Shown: one piece after another, positions 51,497 to 61,000 of the stretch | Numbering within the stretch: the stretch's first letter is position 1 | Layout of the letters: each line of letters opens with the position of its first letter | From: Salinispora pacifica CNR114 | GTDB taxonomy: Bacteria; Actinomycetota; Actinomycetes; Mycobacteriales; Micromonosporaceae | DNA length: 64,000 nucleotides | Assembly: GCF_000514775.1 (NCBI RefSeq) | Contig: NZ_AZWO01000008.1 | Location: 145,810 to 209,809, forward strand | Direction: 5' to 3' | The notes under the pieces: generated by a model | Database searches by the model: none | Seen by the model: the letters and a program-made list of their open reading frames with translations, nothing else | Told to the model about the DNA's origin: nothing | Made by a program: the position numbers and the translations under genes

Positions 51497-53009
51497 GCAC
51501 CCACGGTGGCGCGACCCGTCCGATGTGGCTGCCACGATGGAAAGCGCCGCTCGACAGCGACAGAATGGCCACGCCAACGGCAGCCTCGCCGCACGACCCC
51601 GGCCTCCGGCGCCCGGCCCGTCGCCGAATGAGCCCGACTACGCCATTATCCGGTCGCTCCAGAACGCCGTCAGCGACGAACTGTCGCGCCTGCTGGCCGG
51701 GCGTGAGTACGTCAGTGCTTCGGAGCGAGAAGCCGAGGGGCGGCAGATCGCCTCACAGCGCGTCAGCCAGTACGTCGACCAGCAACGAATGAGCGGCACC
51801 CCGCTTAGCGGCGACTACGAGCAGCGGCTGCTCGATGGCGTGCTTGCCGCGCTGCTGGGCCTGGGCCGGCTCGACCGGCTGCTTCGTGAGCCCTTCGACA
51901 CCATCACCATCCTCGGATGCGACGGCGTGCGAGTCGAGCGTCCGGACGGGCGCGTCGACTTCGAGCCCCCCGTAGCTGACAGCGACGAAGAACTCGTGCT
52001 GCTCCTCCAGGCCCTGGCTAGGCGGGCGGGTGGCACCGAGCGTGCGCTGACCAAGGACAAGCCGACGCTGAGCATGGAGATGCCGGGCGGTCAGCGGCTC
52101 GCGGCGACGTATCTGGTGACGCAGCGGCCGGTCGCGGTCATCCGTAATCACCAGATTCTCAAGGTCACTCTCGACGAGCTGGTCACCCTGGACCAGACGG
52201 ACGCGAACAAGAGCGCCATGATCGACCCGCTGCTGCGCGATTTCCTTCGTGCGGCGATGCGGGCCGGTCTCAACATCATGGTCGCCGGTGTACCGGGCAG
52301 CGGTAAGACCTCTCTCCTGCGGGCGCTGGCGAGCGAGATCCCCGCCGATGAGTGGATGATCGTCATGGAGGAGGCGCGTGAGCTGGGCCTGCACAAGACC
52401 GGCCGCCACCCGTGGGCCGTCTCTATGGAGACCCGGGAAGGTCATGGCGAGCGAGGAGCGGACGGCCGACCGGTTGGTGAGATCACCCTTGATGACCTGA
52501 TTCCGATCGGGCTGCAGCTCAACGCACGACGGATCATCGTCGGCGAGGTTCGTTCCCGCGAGATCGTCGCCATGCTCCAGGCGATGGGCACCACCAACGG
52601 TTCCCTGTGCACGATCCACGCCCGCGAGCCAGGTCTGGTCTTCGACCGCGTCGTGGAGTTGGCGCTCAGCCACCGCGACGAGCGGTCCGACCGGAGGGCC
52701 TACCTCCAGGTCGCCAACGCCCTCGATCTTGTCGTCTACGTCAGCATGATCGATGAAAGCGCGATCGGGGGCCGCAAGCACCGCTTCGTGTCCCACGTCG
52801 TCGAAGTAGGCGGCTTGGTCGAGGACGGCCGGCCCCGGACCACACAGATCTTCGGGCCTGGCCCGGACGGCCGGGCGGTGCCAATGCACCAGCCGGACCG
52901 GCTCAAGCAGCACTTCCTGCTTGCCGGCTACGACCCGACGATCCTGACCGCGCACCGCGGGCGGGGTGCCTGGCCGCGCCCTCTGCCTCGGCTGGGGGTG
53001 CGGGCGTGA
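51483..53009 (+). CDS. CpaF/TadA pilus assembly ATPase
   Basis: 508 residues. Type II/IV secretion ATPase with Walker A GVPGSGKTSLL at about 269-279, the DEWMIVMEEARELGL Asp box, and Walker B region RRIIVGEVRSREIVAMLQAM. It is soluble and hexameric in the family and drives pilin assembly with the two TadB/TadC-like membrane proteins that follow. ATG at 51483 is preceded by GGGAGG. Confidence 0.9.
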   Translation: MPTFEHPRWRDPSDVAATMESAARQRQNGHANGSLAARPRPPAPGPSPNEPDYAIIRSLQNAVSDELSRLLAGREYVSASEREAEGRQIASQRVSQYVDQQRMSGTPLSGDYEQRLLDGVLAALLGLGRLDRLLREPFDTITILGCDGVRVERPDGRVDFEPPVADSDEELVLLLQALARRAGGTERALTKDKPTLSMEMPGGQRLAATYLVTQRPVAVIRNHQILKVTLDELVTLDQTDANKSAMIDPLLRDFLRAAMRAGLNIMVAGVPGSGKTSLLRALASEIPADEWMIVMEEARELGLHKTGRHPWAVSMETREGHGERGADGRPVGEITLDDLIPIGLQLNARRIIVGEVRSREIVAMLQAMGTTNGSLCTIHAREPGLVFDRVVELALSHRDERSDRRAYLQVANALDLVVYVSMIDESAIGGRKHRFVSHVVEVGGLVEDGRPRTTQIFGPGPDGRAVPMHQPDRLKQHFLLAGYDPTILTAHRGRGAWPRPLPRLGVRA

Positions 53010-53905
53010 ATCCGATCCTCGTCGCCGCGCTAATCGGTGCCGGTCTCGTCGGCAGTCTCGCGCTCGGGATCAGCGCCATCACCGGAACCGGCGAGCGGGA
53101 CCGTCCGCCGTCGCGGTGGGCGGCGCGTGCCCGCTGGATCTGGTTCGGACCCGGGACCACCCTCCAATCCCAACGCCGGCACCAAGCCTGGGTGCTCGGC
53201 GCGCTCGCCGCCGGCGTCCTCGCCTGGATCATCAGTGGGATACCGGTGGCGGCGCCTCTCGTCGCCGTCGCCGTTCCGGGCGTGCCGTGGCTTCTCTCGG
53301 CCGGCCGGGAAGAGCAGCGCACGATCGCCCGGGTGGAGGCGGTGGAGGCATGGACTCGCCGCCTGCGGGACGTGGAGGACTCCGGCGTTGGTCTTCGAGA
53401 GGCCATCGTGGACACCGCGCAGACAGCCCCCGCCGCCATCGCCGCCGACGTGCAGTTGCTCGCCGCGCGCATCCAAGCCGGCTGGGACGTCGAAGCGGCG
53501 CTCTACGCGTTCGCCGAGGCCCTTCGGGACCCGGTCAGCGACCAGGTCGTGGTGGCCCTCGCGTTGCACCTCAGCGACCGGGGTGCCCGGCTGGCCGACG
53601 CGCTGACCGGTATCGCGGAGGCCGCGGCCGACGAGGTAGCGATGCGGCGCGAAACAGCTTCCAAACGCTCCCGCGCACGGTTCCAGATCCGCTTTCTCAC
53701 CGTCGGATCGGTGTTGCTGGTCGGGTTCGGACTGGCCAGCGGCCAGTACACCGCTCCGTACGCCGAGCCCCGGGGGCAGGTCGTGCTCGCGATCCTCGCG
53801 TGCGGCTTCATCGGATGCCTGTGGTGGGCGCGAACGCTGAGCCTGCCGCCGGCCGAGGAGCGCTTCCTCTCCACGAATACAAGCGCCGGAGGGACTTCGT
53901 CATGA
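53006..53905 (+). CDS. TadB-like pilus platform protein
   Basis: 299 residues. Membrane helices near the N-terminus (two, about 2-22 and 55-80) and two at the C-terminus, separated by a T2SSF domain with VEAWTRRLRDVEDSGVGLRE and VALALHLSDRGARLADAL. It forms the membrane platform with TadC. GTG start overlaps the ATPase stop, and its TGA overlaps the TadC ATG. Confidence 0.85.
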   Translation: MNPILVAALIGAGLVGSLALGISAITGTGERDRPPSRWAARARWIWFGPGTTLQSQRRHQAWVLGALAAGVLAWIISGIPVAAPLVAVAVPGVPWLLSAGREEQRTIARVEAVEAWTRRLRDVEDSGVGLREAIVDTAQTAPAAIAADVQLLAARIQAGWDVEAALYAFAEALRDPVSDQVVVALALHLSDRGARLADALTGIAEAAADEVAMRRETASKRSRARFQIRFLTVGSVLLVGFGLASGQYTAPYAEPRGQVVLAILACGFIGCLWWARTLSLPPAEERFLSTNTSAGGTSS

Positions 53906-54789
53906 CGCCCACCTGGATCGGCGTCACCGCCGTACTCGGTGCGGGGTTCGGTCTCGCGGCGTTCCTCGCCGTCCACGAACTTCGCCCCGCCAGCCCTGCG
54001 CTCGGCCCAGCACTCGCCCGGCTGCAACCACCGACCGACGTGGTGGCTTCCCGGTCGGGCGGGTCGAAGGCCATCGGCCGGCTGGCCGACCGCATGCAGC
54101 GGATCATCCCCGCCACTGACCTGCGGCTGCTGGGACGAAGCCCCGAGGAATTCGTCACCAGCCTCATCGTCGCAGGGCTTCTCGGACTCGCCGTGCCGTC
54201 AGTCGTGCTCGGCCTGCTGGCGCTCATGGGGCGCGACTTCGGCACCGGCGTCCCGGTCGTCGCGGCGCTCGGCTTCGCCGCGCTACTCATCGTGATCGTC
54301 TACCGGGACGTCGGCCGCAAGGCTGTCGTCGCCAGACGCGAGTGCCGCCGCGCCGTCTGCGCTTTCATCGATCTCGTGGCCTTGCAGCGCGCCGCTGGCC
54401 GAGGCACCGAGGAATCCCTCAGCAGAGCGGCGAGCAAGGGCAGCGGCTGGGTGTTCGCACGGATTCGGCAAACGCTGCTGCGGGCCGAACTGTCTGTCTC
54501 CGCGCCCTGGGACGGCCTGAAAAAACTCGGAACCGACCTCGGCGTGCCGGAACTGGGCGACCTCGGCGACATCATGCAGGCCGCAGGCGTCACCGGTGCC
54601 CAGGTCTACCGGACGCTGCGGGCCCGAGCCACATCCCTACGCGCCCAGATTCGGACCGACGAACTGGCCCGCGCCGAGCTGCGCACCTCGCAACTGGAGA
54701 TCCCCGGCGCTCTGCTGCTGGTCGTCCTCATGCTGCTGGCCCTCTATCCCTTCGCGGCCCGGCTGCTCGCCGCGCCCACCGTCAACTGA
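53902..54789 (+). CDS. TadC-like pilus platform protein
   Basis: 295 residues. N-terminal helix, two further membrane segments around 95-140, and a T2SSF domain with VCAFIDLVALQRAAGRGTEE and a final hydrophobic segment near 273-290. Partner of TadB. The ATG at 53902 overlaps the TadB stop by 4 bases; a much longer upstream in-frame reading is an overlap artefact. Confidence 0.85.
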   Translation: MTPTWIGVTAVLGAGFGLAAFLAVHELRPASPALGPALARLQPPTDVVASRSGGSKAIGRLADRMQRIIPATDLRLLGRSPEEFVTSLIVAGLLGLAVPSVVLGLLALMGRDFGTGVPVVAALGFAALLIVIVYRDVGRKAVVARRECRRAVCAFIDLVALQRAAGRGTEESLSRAASKGSGWVFARIRQTLLRAELSVSAPWDGLKKLGTDLGVPELGDLGDIMQAAGVTGAQVYRTLRARATSLRAQIRTDELARAELRTSQLEIPGALLLVVLMLLALYPFAARLLAAPTVN

Positions 54790-54811
54790 CCACGATTAGG
54801 AGGTTTCCGCG

Positions 54812-55021
54812 ATGGATGCCACAAGGCCGTCCGCCCAGGCTGGGTACGTTCTGCGTCTACTCGCCGCGCTACGCCACGATGACCGGGGCGAAGTCGTGCC
54901 GACCGCGATCATCTACGCGATCGCAGCGGTGATCGCGCTCGCACTGCTGACCGCCGCATCGGACTACGTGCTCGGATGGATCGGAATCTGGCCGGACGCC
55001 GCAGCCCCGGCCGCACCGTGA
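54812..55021 (+). CDS. Flp/TadE-type pilin-like small protein
   Basis: 69 residues. A charged leader ending in DDRGEVVPTAIIYAI is followed by one hydrophobic helix, the form of a type IV prepilin cleaved after glycine with glutamate near position +1 to +5. GGAGG site 9 bases upstream. It is the probable major pilin of the system and the substrate of the prepilin peptidase at 46434. The stop overlaps the GTG of the next gene. Confidence 0.72.
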   Translation: MDATRPSAQAGYVLRLLAALRHDDRGEVVPTAIIYAIAAVIALALLTAASDYVLGWIGIWPDAAAPAAP

Positions 55022-55464
55022 CGCACACCCGTGTCGGGCGCCTGGGCCGGCGGTCACGTTGGCCCGGGCGTCTGGCCGATGACAGGGGCTCGACCAACAT
55101 CGAGATGGCGATCCTGTTCCCAGTCTTCGTGATGCTGATCCTCCTCGGTGTGCAGGTGGCGCTGGTCTTCTATGGAAGGACGGTGGCCCTAGCCGCCGCC
55201 CAGCAGGGCGCCGCCGCCGAGGCGGCCTACGGCGCCGCCGACGGAGCTGGCCAGACACAGGCCAGCGCCTACCTGACCCGTATGGGTGATGCGGTTAATG
55301 ACTGGGAGATCACCGTTACCCCCGTCGTTGAGGGCACGCCCGAAACCACCGCAGTACGCGTCACCGTCACCGGCACCACCCTCGGCTGGCTGGGCATGCG
55401 GATCCCCATCAGCCAGACCGCCTACAGCCCGATCCAGCGATTCACCACAGAAGACGACTCGTGA
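55018..55464 (+). CDS. TadE-family pseudopilin
   Basis: 148 residues from GTG. A basic leader ending DDRGSTNIEMAILFPVFVML matches the TadE pattern (glycine, then STxxE and a hydrophobic helix), cleaved by the prepilin peptidase. Soluble part has beta-rich segments. An in-frame ATG at 54976 is possible but would overlap the pilin gene. It ends in an overlap with the next TadE-like gene. Confidence 0.78.
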   Translation: MTHTRVGRLGRRSRWPGRLADDRGSTNIEMAILFPVFVMLILLGVQVALVFYGRTVALAAAQQGAAAEAAYGAADGAGQTQASAYLTRMGDAVNDWEITVTPVVEGTPETTAVRVTVTGTTLGWLGMRIPISQTAYSPIQRFTTEDDS

Positions 55465-55895
55465 AACGGAAACCAGAGAGACAACGCGGCTCAGTCACCA
55501 TCGAGCTGGCCATCCTGGCACCCAGCCTGCTGCTGGTCGCCGCCTTCGCCATGCTCGTCGGCCGGATCTCCCTGGCAAACGCCGCGCTCGACGCGGCAAC
55601 GTACTCAGCGGCGCGAACCGCATCGCTCGCCCGCGACGCGACCACCGCACAAAGCCGCGCGGAATCCTCGATCCACACCACACTCGACGCCCAGGGCATC
55701 AACTGCCTCAACCTGCTCGTCACCGTCGACACCGGCCAGTTCGCCCGTGACGTCGGCGAACCTGCCAGCGTGACCGTCACTGTCGAATGCCGCGTCGACC
55801 TGTCCGCCGGCGCGATGCCAGGCATGCCGACCTCGCGGTGGATCACCGCCGTCTACAGCTCTCCCCTCGATCTATTTCGAAGTAGGTCCGGATGA
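55461..55895 (+). CDS. TadE-like minor pseudopilin
   Basis: 144 residues. The leader RQRGSVTIELAILAPSLLLV is a TadE/TadG motif with the conserved glutamate, followed by a helix and a domain with a cysteine pair. Second pseudopilin of the pilus. ATGA-type overlap with both neighbours. Confidence 0.76.
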   Translation: MKRKPERQRGSVTIELAILAPSLLLVAAFAMLVGRISLANAALDAATYSAARTASLARDATTAQSRAESSIHTTLDAQGINCLNLLVTVDTGQFARDVGEPASVTVTVECRVDLSAGAMPGMPTSRWITAVYSSPLDLFRSRSG

Positions 55896-56326
55896 ACGGA
55901 CGCCGCTGTGCACACCCCCCGACCGGCCGCGATGCCGGTCGGATCGGGCTGTTCTACGCGATCGTCCTGCCGGGCCTGATCGCCATGATCGGTCTGGCGG
56001 GCGACGGTGCCGGGTACGTCCGCACCACCCAGCGCGCCCACAACATCGCCGCCGAAGCCGCGAGGGCGGGCGGCCAGGCGATCCGGCTTCCCGAAGCTAT
56101 CAACGGCGAAACGAAGGCCGTCGACACCACGAAAGCCATCGACGCCGTCGGGGACTACCTCACCACCGCGGGCATCAGCGAGTGGCAGGCCACCGTCGAC
56201 GACGACGGCCAACAACTCACCGTCACCGTCACCGTTCACTACGACCCACTCCTGGTCGACGTCCTGCCCGGCGTCACCACGATCCCCGCACACGCAACCG
56301 TCACCGCAACCCTGCTGGTGGGATGA
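55892..56326 (+). CDS. TadG-like pilus protein
   Basis: 144 residues. The N-terminus (GRIGLFYAIVLPGLIAMIGLAGDGAGYV) resembles the TadG leader, in which the usual glutamate is replaced. The C-terminal part is a beta-rich domain ending in THATVTATLLVG-like strands. It is the third pseudopilin-type gene of the operon. Overlaps its neighbour upstream and is followed 3 bases later by the regulator gene. Confidence 0.7.
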   Translation: MNGRRCAHPPTGRDAGRIGLFYAIVLPGLIAMIGLAGDGAGYVRTTQRAHNIAAEAARAGGQAIRLPEAINGETKAVDTTKAIDAVGDYLTTAGISEWQATVDDDGQQLTVTVTVHYDPLLVDVLPGVTTIPAHATVTATLLVG

Positions 56327-56329
56327 TCC

Positions 56330-59300
56330 ATGGCCAAACCGGCTCGCAGCACTCCACGCCCACGCCGCCCGCGCGCCGTCGGCCTCACCACCCGCATCAC
56401 CGCCCAGCTAGGCATCCTGGCCACGCTCGGCGGAATCCCCTACGCCCTCTACGCCCTAGCCGGAAATCCTCTGCCCGACGAGTTGCCGTCCTGGTCCCAC
56501 CTCGGCGAGTTGCTCACCACCCCCGACGACGGCAGCGTGCTACTCACCGCGATCACCTGGGTCGGATGGATTGGCTGGGCATCCTTCGCCCTCCCGCTGC
56601 TCGTGGAGATCATCTGCCACATCTTCCGCTGGCGACCCCCGCGAATCCTCGGCCTCGCATGGCAGCAACGTCGCGCAGCCGCGCTCGTCGCCGCAGCCCT
56701 GTCCATCGGGGCAGCGCCAGCCGTTGCCAGCGCAAACGCGATCACTATGCCGTCCACGCCCCCAGGGATCGCCGCCACACATACCCCCACGACTGCCACC
56801 CATGTATCCCTGAATACGACGCTGGCGACCACCACCGTCAGCGAAAAGACCGCCACGGCGAGGCCGACGTACGAAGTGGCGCGCGGGGACTGGCTTTACC
56901 ACATCGCCGAACGATTCCTCGGCGACGGGGACCGCTACGTCGACATCGCCGCGCTCAACCCGGCCTTCAAGAAGGCCGATCCTCGCTTCCCCGACCACAT
57001 CGTCGCCGGGCAGGTGCTGAACCTTCCCACCGACGCCACCGACAGCGGCCCTCGGCGCCACGCCACCGGCAAACTGCGCACGCCCCCCACACCGCCTACG
57101 GCCGAAGAAGTCCCGCGCGGCGCTCCGTCGCAGCAACCCGCCCCGGCCACACCCACGGTCCCGACGCCACCAACCACGACTCCGGAGCCGTCGTCGACGG
57201 CCAGCGCCCTGCCGACATCGGAGGCATCCGTGTCGGCGCCACCGGTGCCCACCGAGCCGTCAACGCCCGATCCTGCCCCCACATCAATCGTCGACGACGA
57301 GCCGGCCGACGACGCCGACGGAAGAGATTTCGACGTCGCGCTACCCATCACCGCAGCGCTGGCGACCGCCGGCCTCCTTGCCGCACTCCTCCTGGCTCGT
57401 CTGACGCAACGCCGACGTCGTCAACGCCAGCACCGCCGGCCCGGCCGCCGAATCCCCACGCCCAACCCCACCATCGAACGGCGTGTCCGAAACGCTGCCC
57501 AACCGGTCGACGTCAACCGGCTCGACCACGCTCTACGGACACTGGCCACCGGCCTCCGCGATCACGACCCCGACGACCTGCCCGACCTCGCCGCTGCCTG
57601 GCTCTCCGGAGGCGAGGTCCACCTCATGCTCGCCCACGCCAACACCTCCGCGCCCCCACCCTTCCAAGCAGACAGCTCCGCGATGGACTGGATGCTGCCG
57701 GCCACGGCCACCCTTCCCGACGTCGAAGACACCCTGGCGCCACTGCCGGTCCTCGTCACCGTCGCATCCCGACCCGGCGGCGACCACCTCCTCATCGACC
57801 TCGAACGCACCGGCCTACTTACAATCGGTGGCGAGCCCGAACGCAGCATGGACCTGATTCGATACATCGCAGCCGAACTGGCCACCAACCAGTGGAGCGA
57901 CGACGCCGAAGTGGTGCTCGCGGGCTTCGACCCCGTTGACGTCGACCACCTCCTCGCCATCGGCGGCAACCGGATCACCGCAGCCACCTCCACCGCCAAT
58001 GCCATCGAGCGCGCCCGACGTCGCGCCGCAGCCAACGCCAAGGCAATGACCGACACCGGCATCATCACCACCTTCGCCGGGCGGGTCGCCGACATCGTCG
58101 CCGACGCCTGGATGCCGCACGTCCTCCTCATCGCAGACACCACGAACGTCGAAGAGCAACTCGCCGCCCTCGCGGACGAACTCCGCCTGGCCGGCAGATG
58201 CGCCGTCGCGGTCGCCGCCGTCACCGAAACCCCGACCACCTGGCACGTCGACGTCCGCGCAGACGGCAGCCTGGCCATCGACTGGCTCAGCATCACCAAC
58301 ACCGCCGCCACCCGACTGCCCCGCGACCAACTCGCCCGCCTCGCACCCGTCATGCGCGCCGCCCGCGCTGCCGCACCCACTGACGACCAGCCAGGTGACG
58401 AACCCGTTCCCGCCGCGACCGATCCGGATCCATGGGCCGAGGGCACCGACGCACACGGGCACCTCCTCGACGCCGACAGCGCACCGGATGACGTCGAGGA
58501 CAACGAACCGGCCGACCCCGACCACCATGCCGTACACGAAAACCCGACCGGCGCGTACTCGACAGCAGACCAACACGCACAAGAAAGGCGACCGGCCGTG
58601 CCCGAACCCGACCGCAGCACCCCGGCGCCCACCCAAGCCGGCACCACCGCGACGCAACCAGTCGACATCGCGGCTCTCACACCGATCACTAACGGAGCGA
58701 CCGCCCCCGCACCCGCAGTCCCGAACCGGTCCCGGGAACCCCATGACCCAACCCTCGATGAGGACCTCGACGCCTGGTATCGACCGGACCCGCACCGCCC
58801 GCGCATCGCCATCCTCGGCCCCGTCGACGTCCAAGCGCCCGGCGAGATGCCTGACGAGCGTATTCGCTTCTACTCCGAACTGGTCGTCTACCTAGCGCAA
58901 CGCGGCAGAGCAGGAGCAACCGGCGAACAAATCGACGACGCCCTCTGGCCAGAACGTGGCGTCAACGCACGAAGCCGCCGCGTCGCCATCAGCAAGGTAC
59001 GCCGCTGGCTCGGGGAGACCGCTGAGGGCACCCACTGGCTGCCCCCTAACGCCGGGGCGGACCGGCTCTACCGCCTCACTCCAGGCGTCCTCCTCGACTG
59101 GCAACTGTTCCGCCGCCTCCGCGCCCGCGGCGAAGCCAGGGGAGTAGCGGGCATCGCAGACCTGCGCCAGGCACTCGAACTCGTCCGAGGCGAACCGCTC
59201 GCCGGTGCGGAACTGCCCTACTCGTCCGGCTACCGCAACCCCTACACCTGGCTACCGGGCAGCGACGTCCAACCGCACAACCTCGCCTCCGCTGTGGTAG

Positions 59301-59581
59301 ATACCGCCCACCAACTCGTGGATCTCTATCTCGCTGTGGGAGACACCACCGGCGCCAGATGGGCCGTAGAACGAGCCTGGCTCGCAGATCCTGCCCGCCT
59401 CGATGACCATCCCTGGATCGACGCCATGCGAGTAGCACGCGCCGACGGCCGTTCAGCCGAACTTCGCGCGCTCCTCGACGACCTCGTACGCACCCGGGAG
59501 GCAGAGGTCCCGGAAGACCTGTCGCCAGACACGTACGCAGCCGTCCATGAGTTGGTTGGCGACCTTCTGAGGGCCGGATGA
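56330..59581 (+). CDS. Membrane LysM protein with C-terminal BTAD regulator domain
   Basis: 1083 residues. Membrane helices near 18-45, 73-95 and 113-133, then a LysM domain (TYEVARGDWLYHIAERFLG ... HIVAGQVLNLP, about 178-232), a proline-rich linker, another helix near 342-362, a 450-residue cytosolic region, and from about 820 a winged-helix and BTAD segment (IAILGPVDVQAPGE, RRVAISKVRRWLG, VLLDWQLFRRL). LysM binds peptidoglycan and BTAD is found in SARP-type activators. The layout suggests a wall-sensing membrane regulator for the pilus operon. A common but uncharacterised family in actinobacterial Tad loci. Confidence 0.78.
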   Translation: MAKPARSTPRPRRPRAVGLTTRITAQLGILATLGGIPYALYALAGNPLPDELPSWSHLGELLTTPDDGSVLLTAITWVGWIGWASFALPLLVEIICHIFRWRPPRILGLAWQQRRAAALVAAALSIGAAPAVASANAITMPSTPPGIAATHTPTTATHVSLNTTLATTTVSEKTATARPTYEVARGDWLYHIAERFLGDGDRYVDIAALNPAFKKADPRFPDHIVAGQVLNLPTDATDSGPRRHATGKLRTPPTPPTAEEVPRGAPSQQPAPATPTVPTPPTTTPEPSSTASALPTSEASVSAPPVPTEPSTPDPAPTSIVDDEPADDADGRDFDVALPITAALATAGLLAALLLARLTQRRRRQRQHRRPGRRIPTPNPTIERRVRNAAQPVDVNRLDHALRTLATGLRDHDPDDLPDLAAAWLSGGEVHLMLAHANTSAPPPFQADSSAMDWMLPATATLPDVEDTLAPLPVLVTVASRPGGDHLLIDLERTGLLTIGGEPERSMDLIRYIAAELATNQWSDDAEVVLAGFDPVDVDHLLAIGGNRITAATSTANAIERARRRAAANAKAMTDTGIITTFAGRVADIVADAWMPHVLLIADTTNVEEQLAALADELRLAGRCAVAVAAVTETPTTWHVDVRADGSLAIDWLSITNTAATRLPRDQLARLAPVMRAARAAAPTDDQPGDEPVPAATDPDPWAEGTDAHGHLLDADSAPDDVEDNEPADPDHHAVHENPTGAYSTADQHAQERRPAVPEPDRSTPAPTQAGTTATQPVDIAALTPITNGATAPAPAVPNRSREPHDPTLDEDLDAWYRPDPHRPRIAILGPVDVQAPGEMPDERIRFYSELVVYLAQRGRAGATGEQIDDALWPERGVNARSRRVAISKVRRWLGETAEGTHWLPPNAGADRLYRLTPGVLLDWQLFRRLRARGEARGVAGIADLRQALELVRGEPLAGAELPYSSGYRNPYTWLPGSDVQPHNLASAVVDTAHQLVDLYLAVGDTTGARWAVERAWLADPARLDDHPWIDAMRVARADGRSAELRALLDDLVRTREAEVPEDLSPDTYAAVHELVGDLLRAG

Positions 59582-59598
59582 CAGGAACTCGGTGCCCA

Positions 59599-60550
59599 TC
59601 ACCTGCCTTCCAGGACGTGCTTGCCGTTGTTGATATCTACCGGTATGGGGTAGTCGCCGGTCAGGCATGCGGTGCAGAAGGTACGGGGGGCGTTGCCGAT
59701 GGCGGTGAGCATGCGGTCTAGTTCGAGGTAGGCCAGGGAGTCGACGTCGAGGTATTGGCGGATCTCTTCGACTGTGCGGTTGGCGGCGATTAGCTTGCTG
59801 CGGTCGCTGGTGTCCATGCCGAAGAAGCAGGGCCAGCGGTAGGGCGGGGACAGGATTCGTAGGTGCAGCTCGGCGGCGTCGGCCCGGCGGAGCATTCTCA
59901 GCGTCTCGCGCAGGGTGGTGGCTCGAACGATGGAGTCCTCGACGACGACGAGTCGTTGGCCGGCGACGTTCTCTGCGACCGGGTTGAGTTTCATGCGGAC
60001 GGCGTTTTCGCGTAGTTCCTGGGTAGGGGCCATGAAGGTTCGTCCGATGTACCGGTTCTTGACGAACGCGTCGCCGTAGGGGATGCCGGATTGCTGCGCG
60101 TAGCCCTGGGCGCCGGGGATACCGGACTCGGGTACGGGAACGACGAGGTCGGCGTCGACGGGCGCCTGGGTGGCCAGGTGCATGCCCATCCGCCGCCGGG
60201 CACCGTGGACGCCCTGCCCGCCGAGCCGTCCATCGGGCCGGGCGAAGTAGACGAACTCGAAGGAGCAGAAGCTGGGGTTGACGTCGCCAGAGAAAGGTTG
60301 GGTGCTTCGGACTCCAGCTTTGTCGATGATGACCATTTCGCCGGGGCTGATCTCGCGGACGGTGTCCGCGCCGACGGTGTCGAGCGCGGGCGTCTCTGAG
60401 GCGAGGATCCAGCCGTGCGGGTGTCGGCCGAGGATCAGCGGCCGGAAGCCGTGGGGGTCGCGGACGCCGATGAGCCGGTTTTCGTCCATGATCACGAACG
60501 AGAATGCGCCGCGGAGGTGGGGCAGTACCTGGGCGAGCGAGTGTTCGAGC
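59599..60550 (-). pseudogene. purF: purF remnant (amidophosphoribosyltransferase lacking its N-terminus)
   Basis: The C-terminal two-thirds of PurF is intact: MDENRLIGVRDPHGFRPL, PVPESGIPGAQGYA, VVVEDSIVRATTLRETL (PRPP loop) and CTACLTGDYPIP near the end. About 180 residues are missing, including the nucleophilic N-terminal cysteine. The matching sequence stops near 60550, where it abuts a HAD phosphatase fragment on the other strand. A fused or translated remnant would keep the PRTase fold but not glutamine hydrolysis, so it is probably dead. The host needs another purF. Confidence 0.8.
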
Positions 60551-60589
60551 GGGTCGACGCTGCAGCAACGGGCCGCGCGCTTCGAGCCA

Positions 60590-60929
60590 GCAGAAGCTGA
60601 GCAGGGCCGGCCTCACCCAGTTCGTCACCGCCGTCATCTGCGCTCCGGACAGCGGGATTGCGAAACCCCACGCCGCTGCCTTCCGCGCCTGCAGCCGGGC
60701 ACTGAACGTCCACCCCACACGATGCCTTCACATCGGCGACAACTGGCAGACCGACATCCAAGGCGCTCAAACAGCCGGCCTGATTCCAATCTGGATCTCC
60801 CACCAGCCGACGGACATCCCACCGCACCCGGCGACCGTGCCCCGGTACGGTACCCCACCGTCACCCACGCCATCGGCGACCTACTTCACCTCCTACCGCC
60901 CACCCCTCTCGAACGACGTGGCCGACTGA
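60590..60929 (+). pseudogene. HAD hydrolase remnant (C-terminal half)
   Basis: Residues match HAD subfamily IA: SGIAKPHAAAFRACSRALNV (motif III lysine) and CLHIGDNWQTDIQGAQTAG (motif IV). The N-terminal half with the DxD nucleophile and cap is missing, and the left end joins the purF remnant. An upstream ATG at 60504 is in frame but codes for the inverted purF side. Non-functional. Confidence 0.75.
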
Positions 60930-61000
60930 CAACGCCTGCCACAACAGCAGCGAGCCACCACTCCCATAACCACGACCGGGAACAACGATGAGGAACACCC

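Noticed and set aside
56182..57939. Plus-strand frame overlapping the LysM-BTAD gene
   Set aside because: Histidine- and arginine-rich low complexity; the LysM and membrane segments are in the annotated frame.
59453..60718. Long minus-strand frame over the purF remnant
   Set aside because: Shifted relative to the clear PurF motifs and low in complexity.
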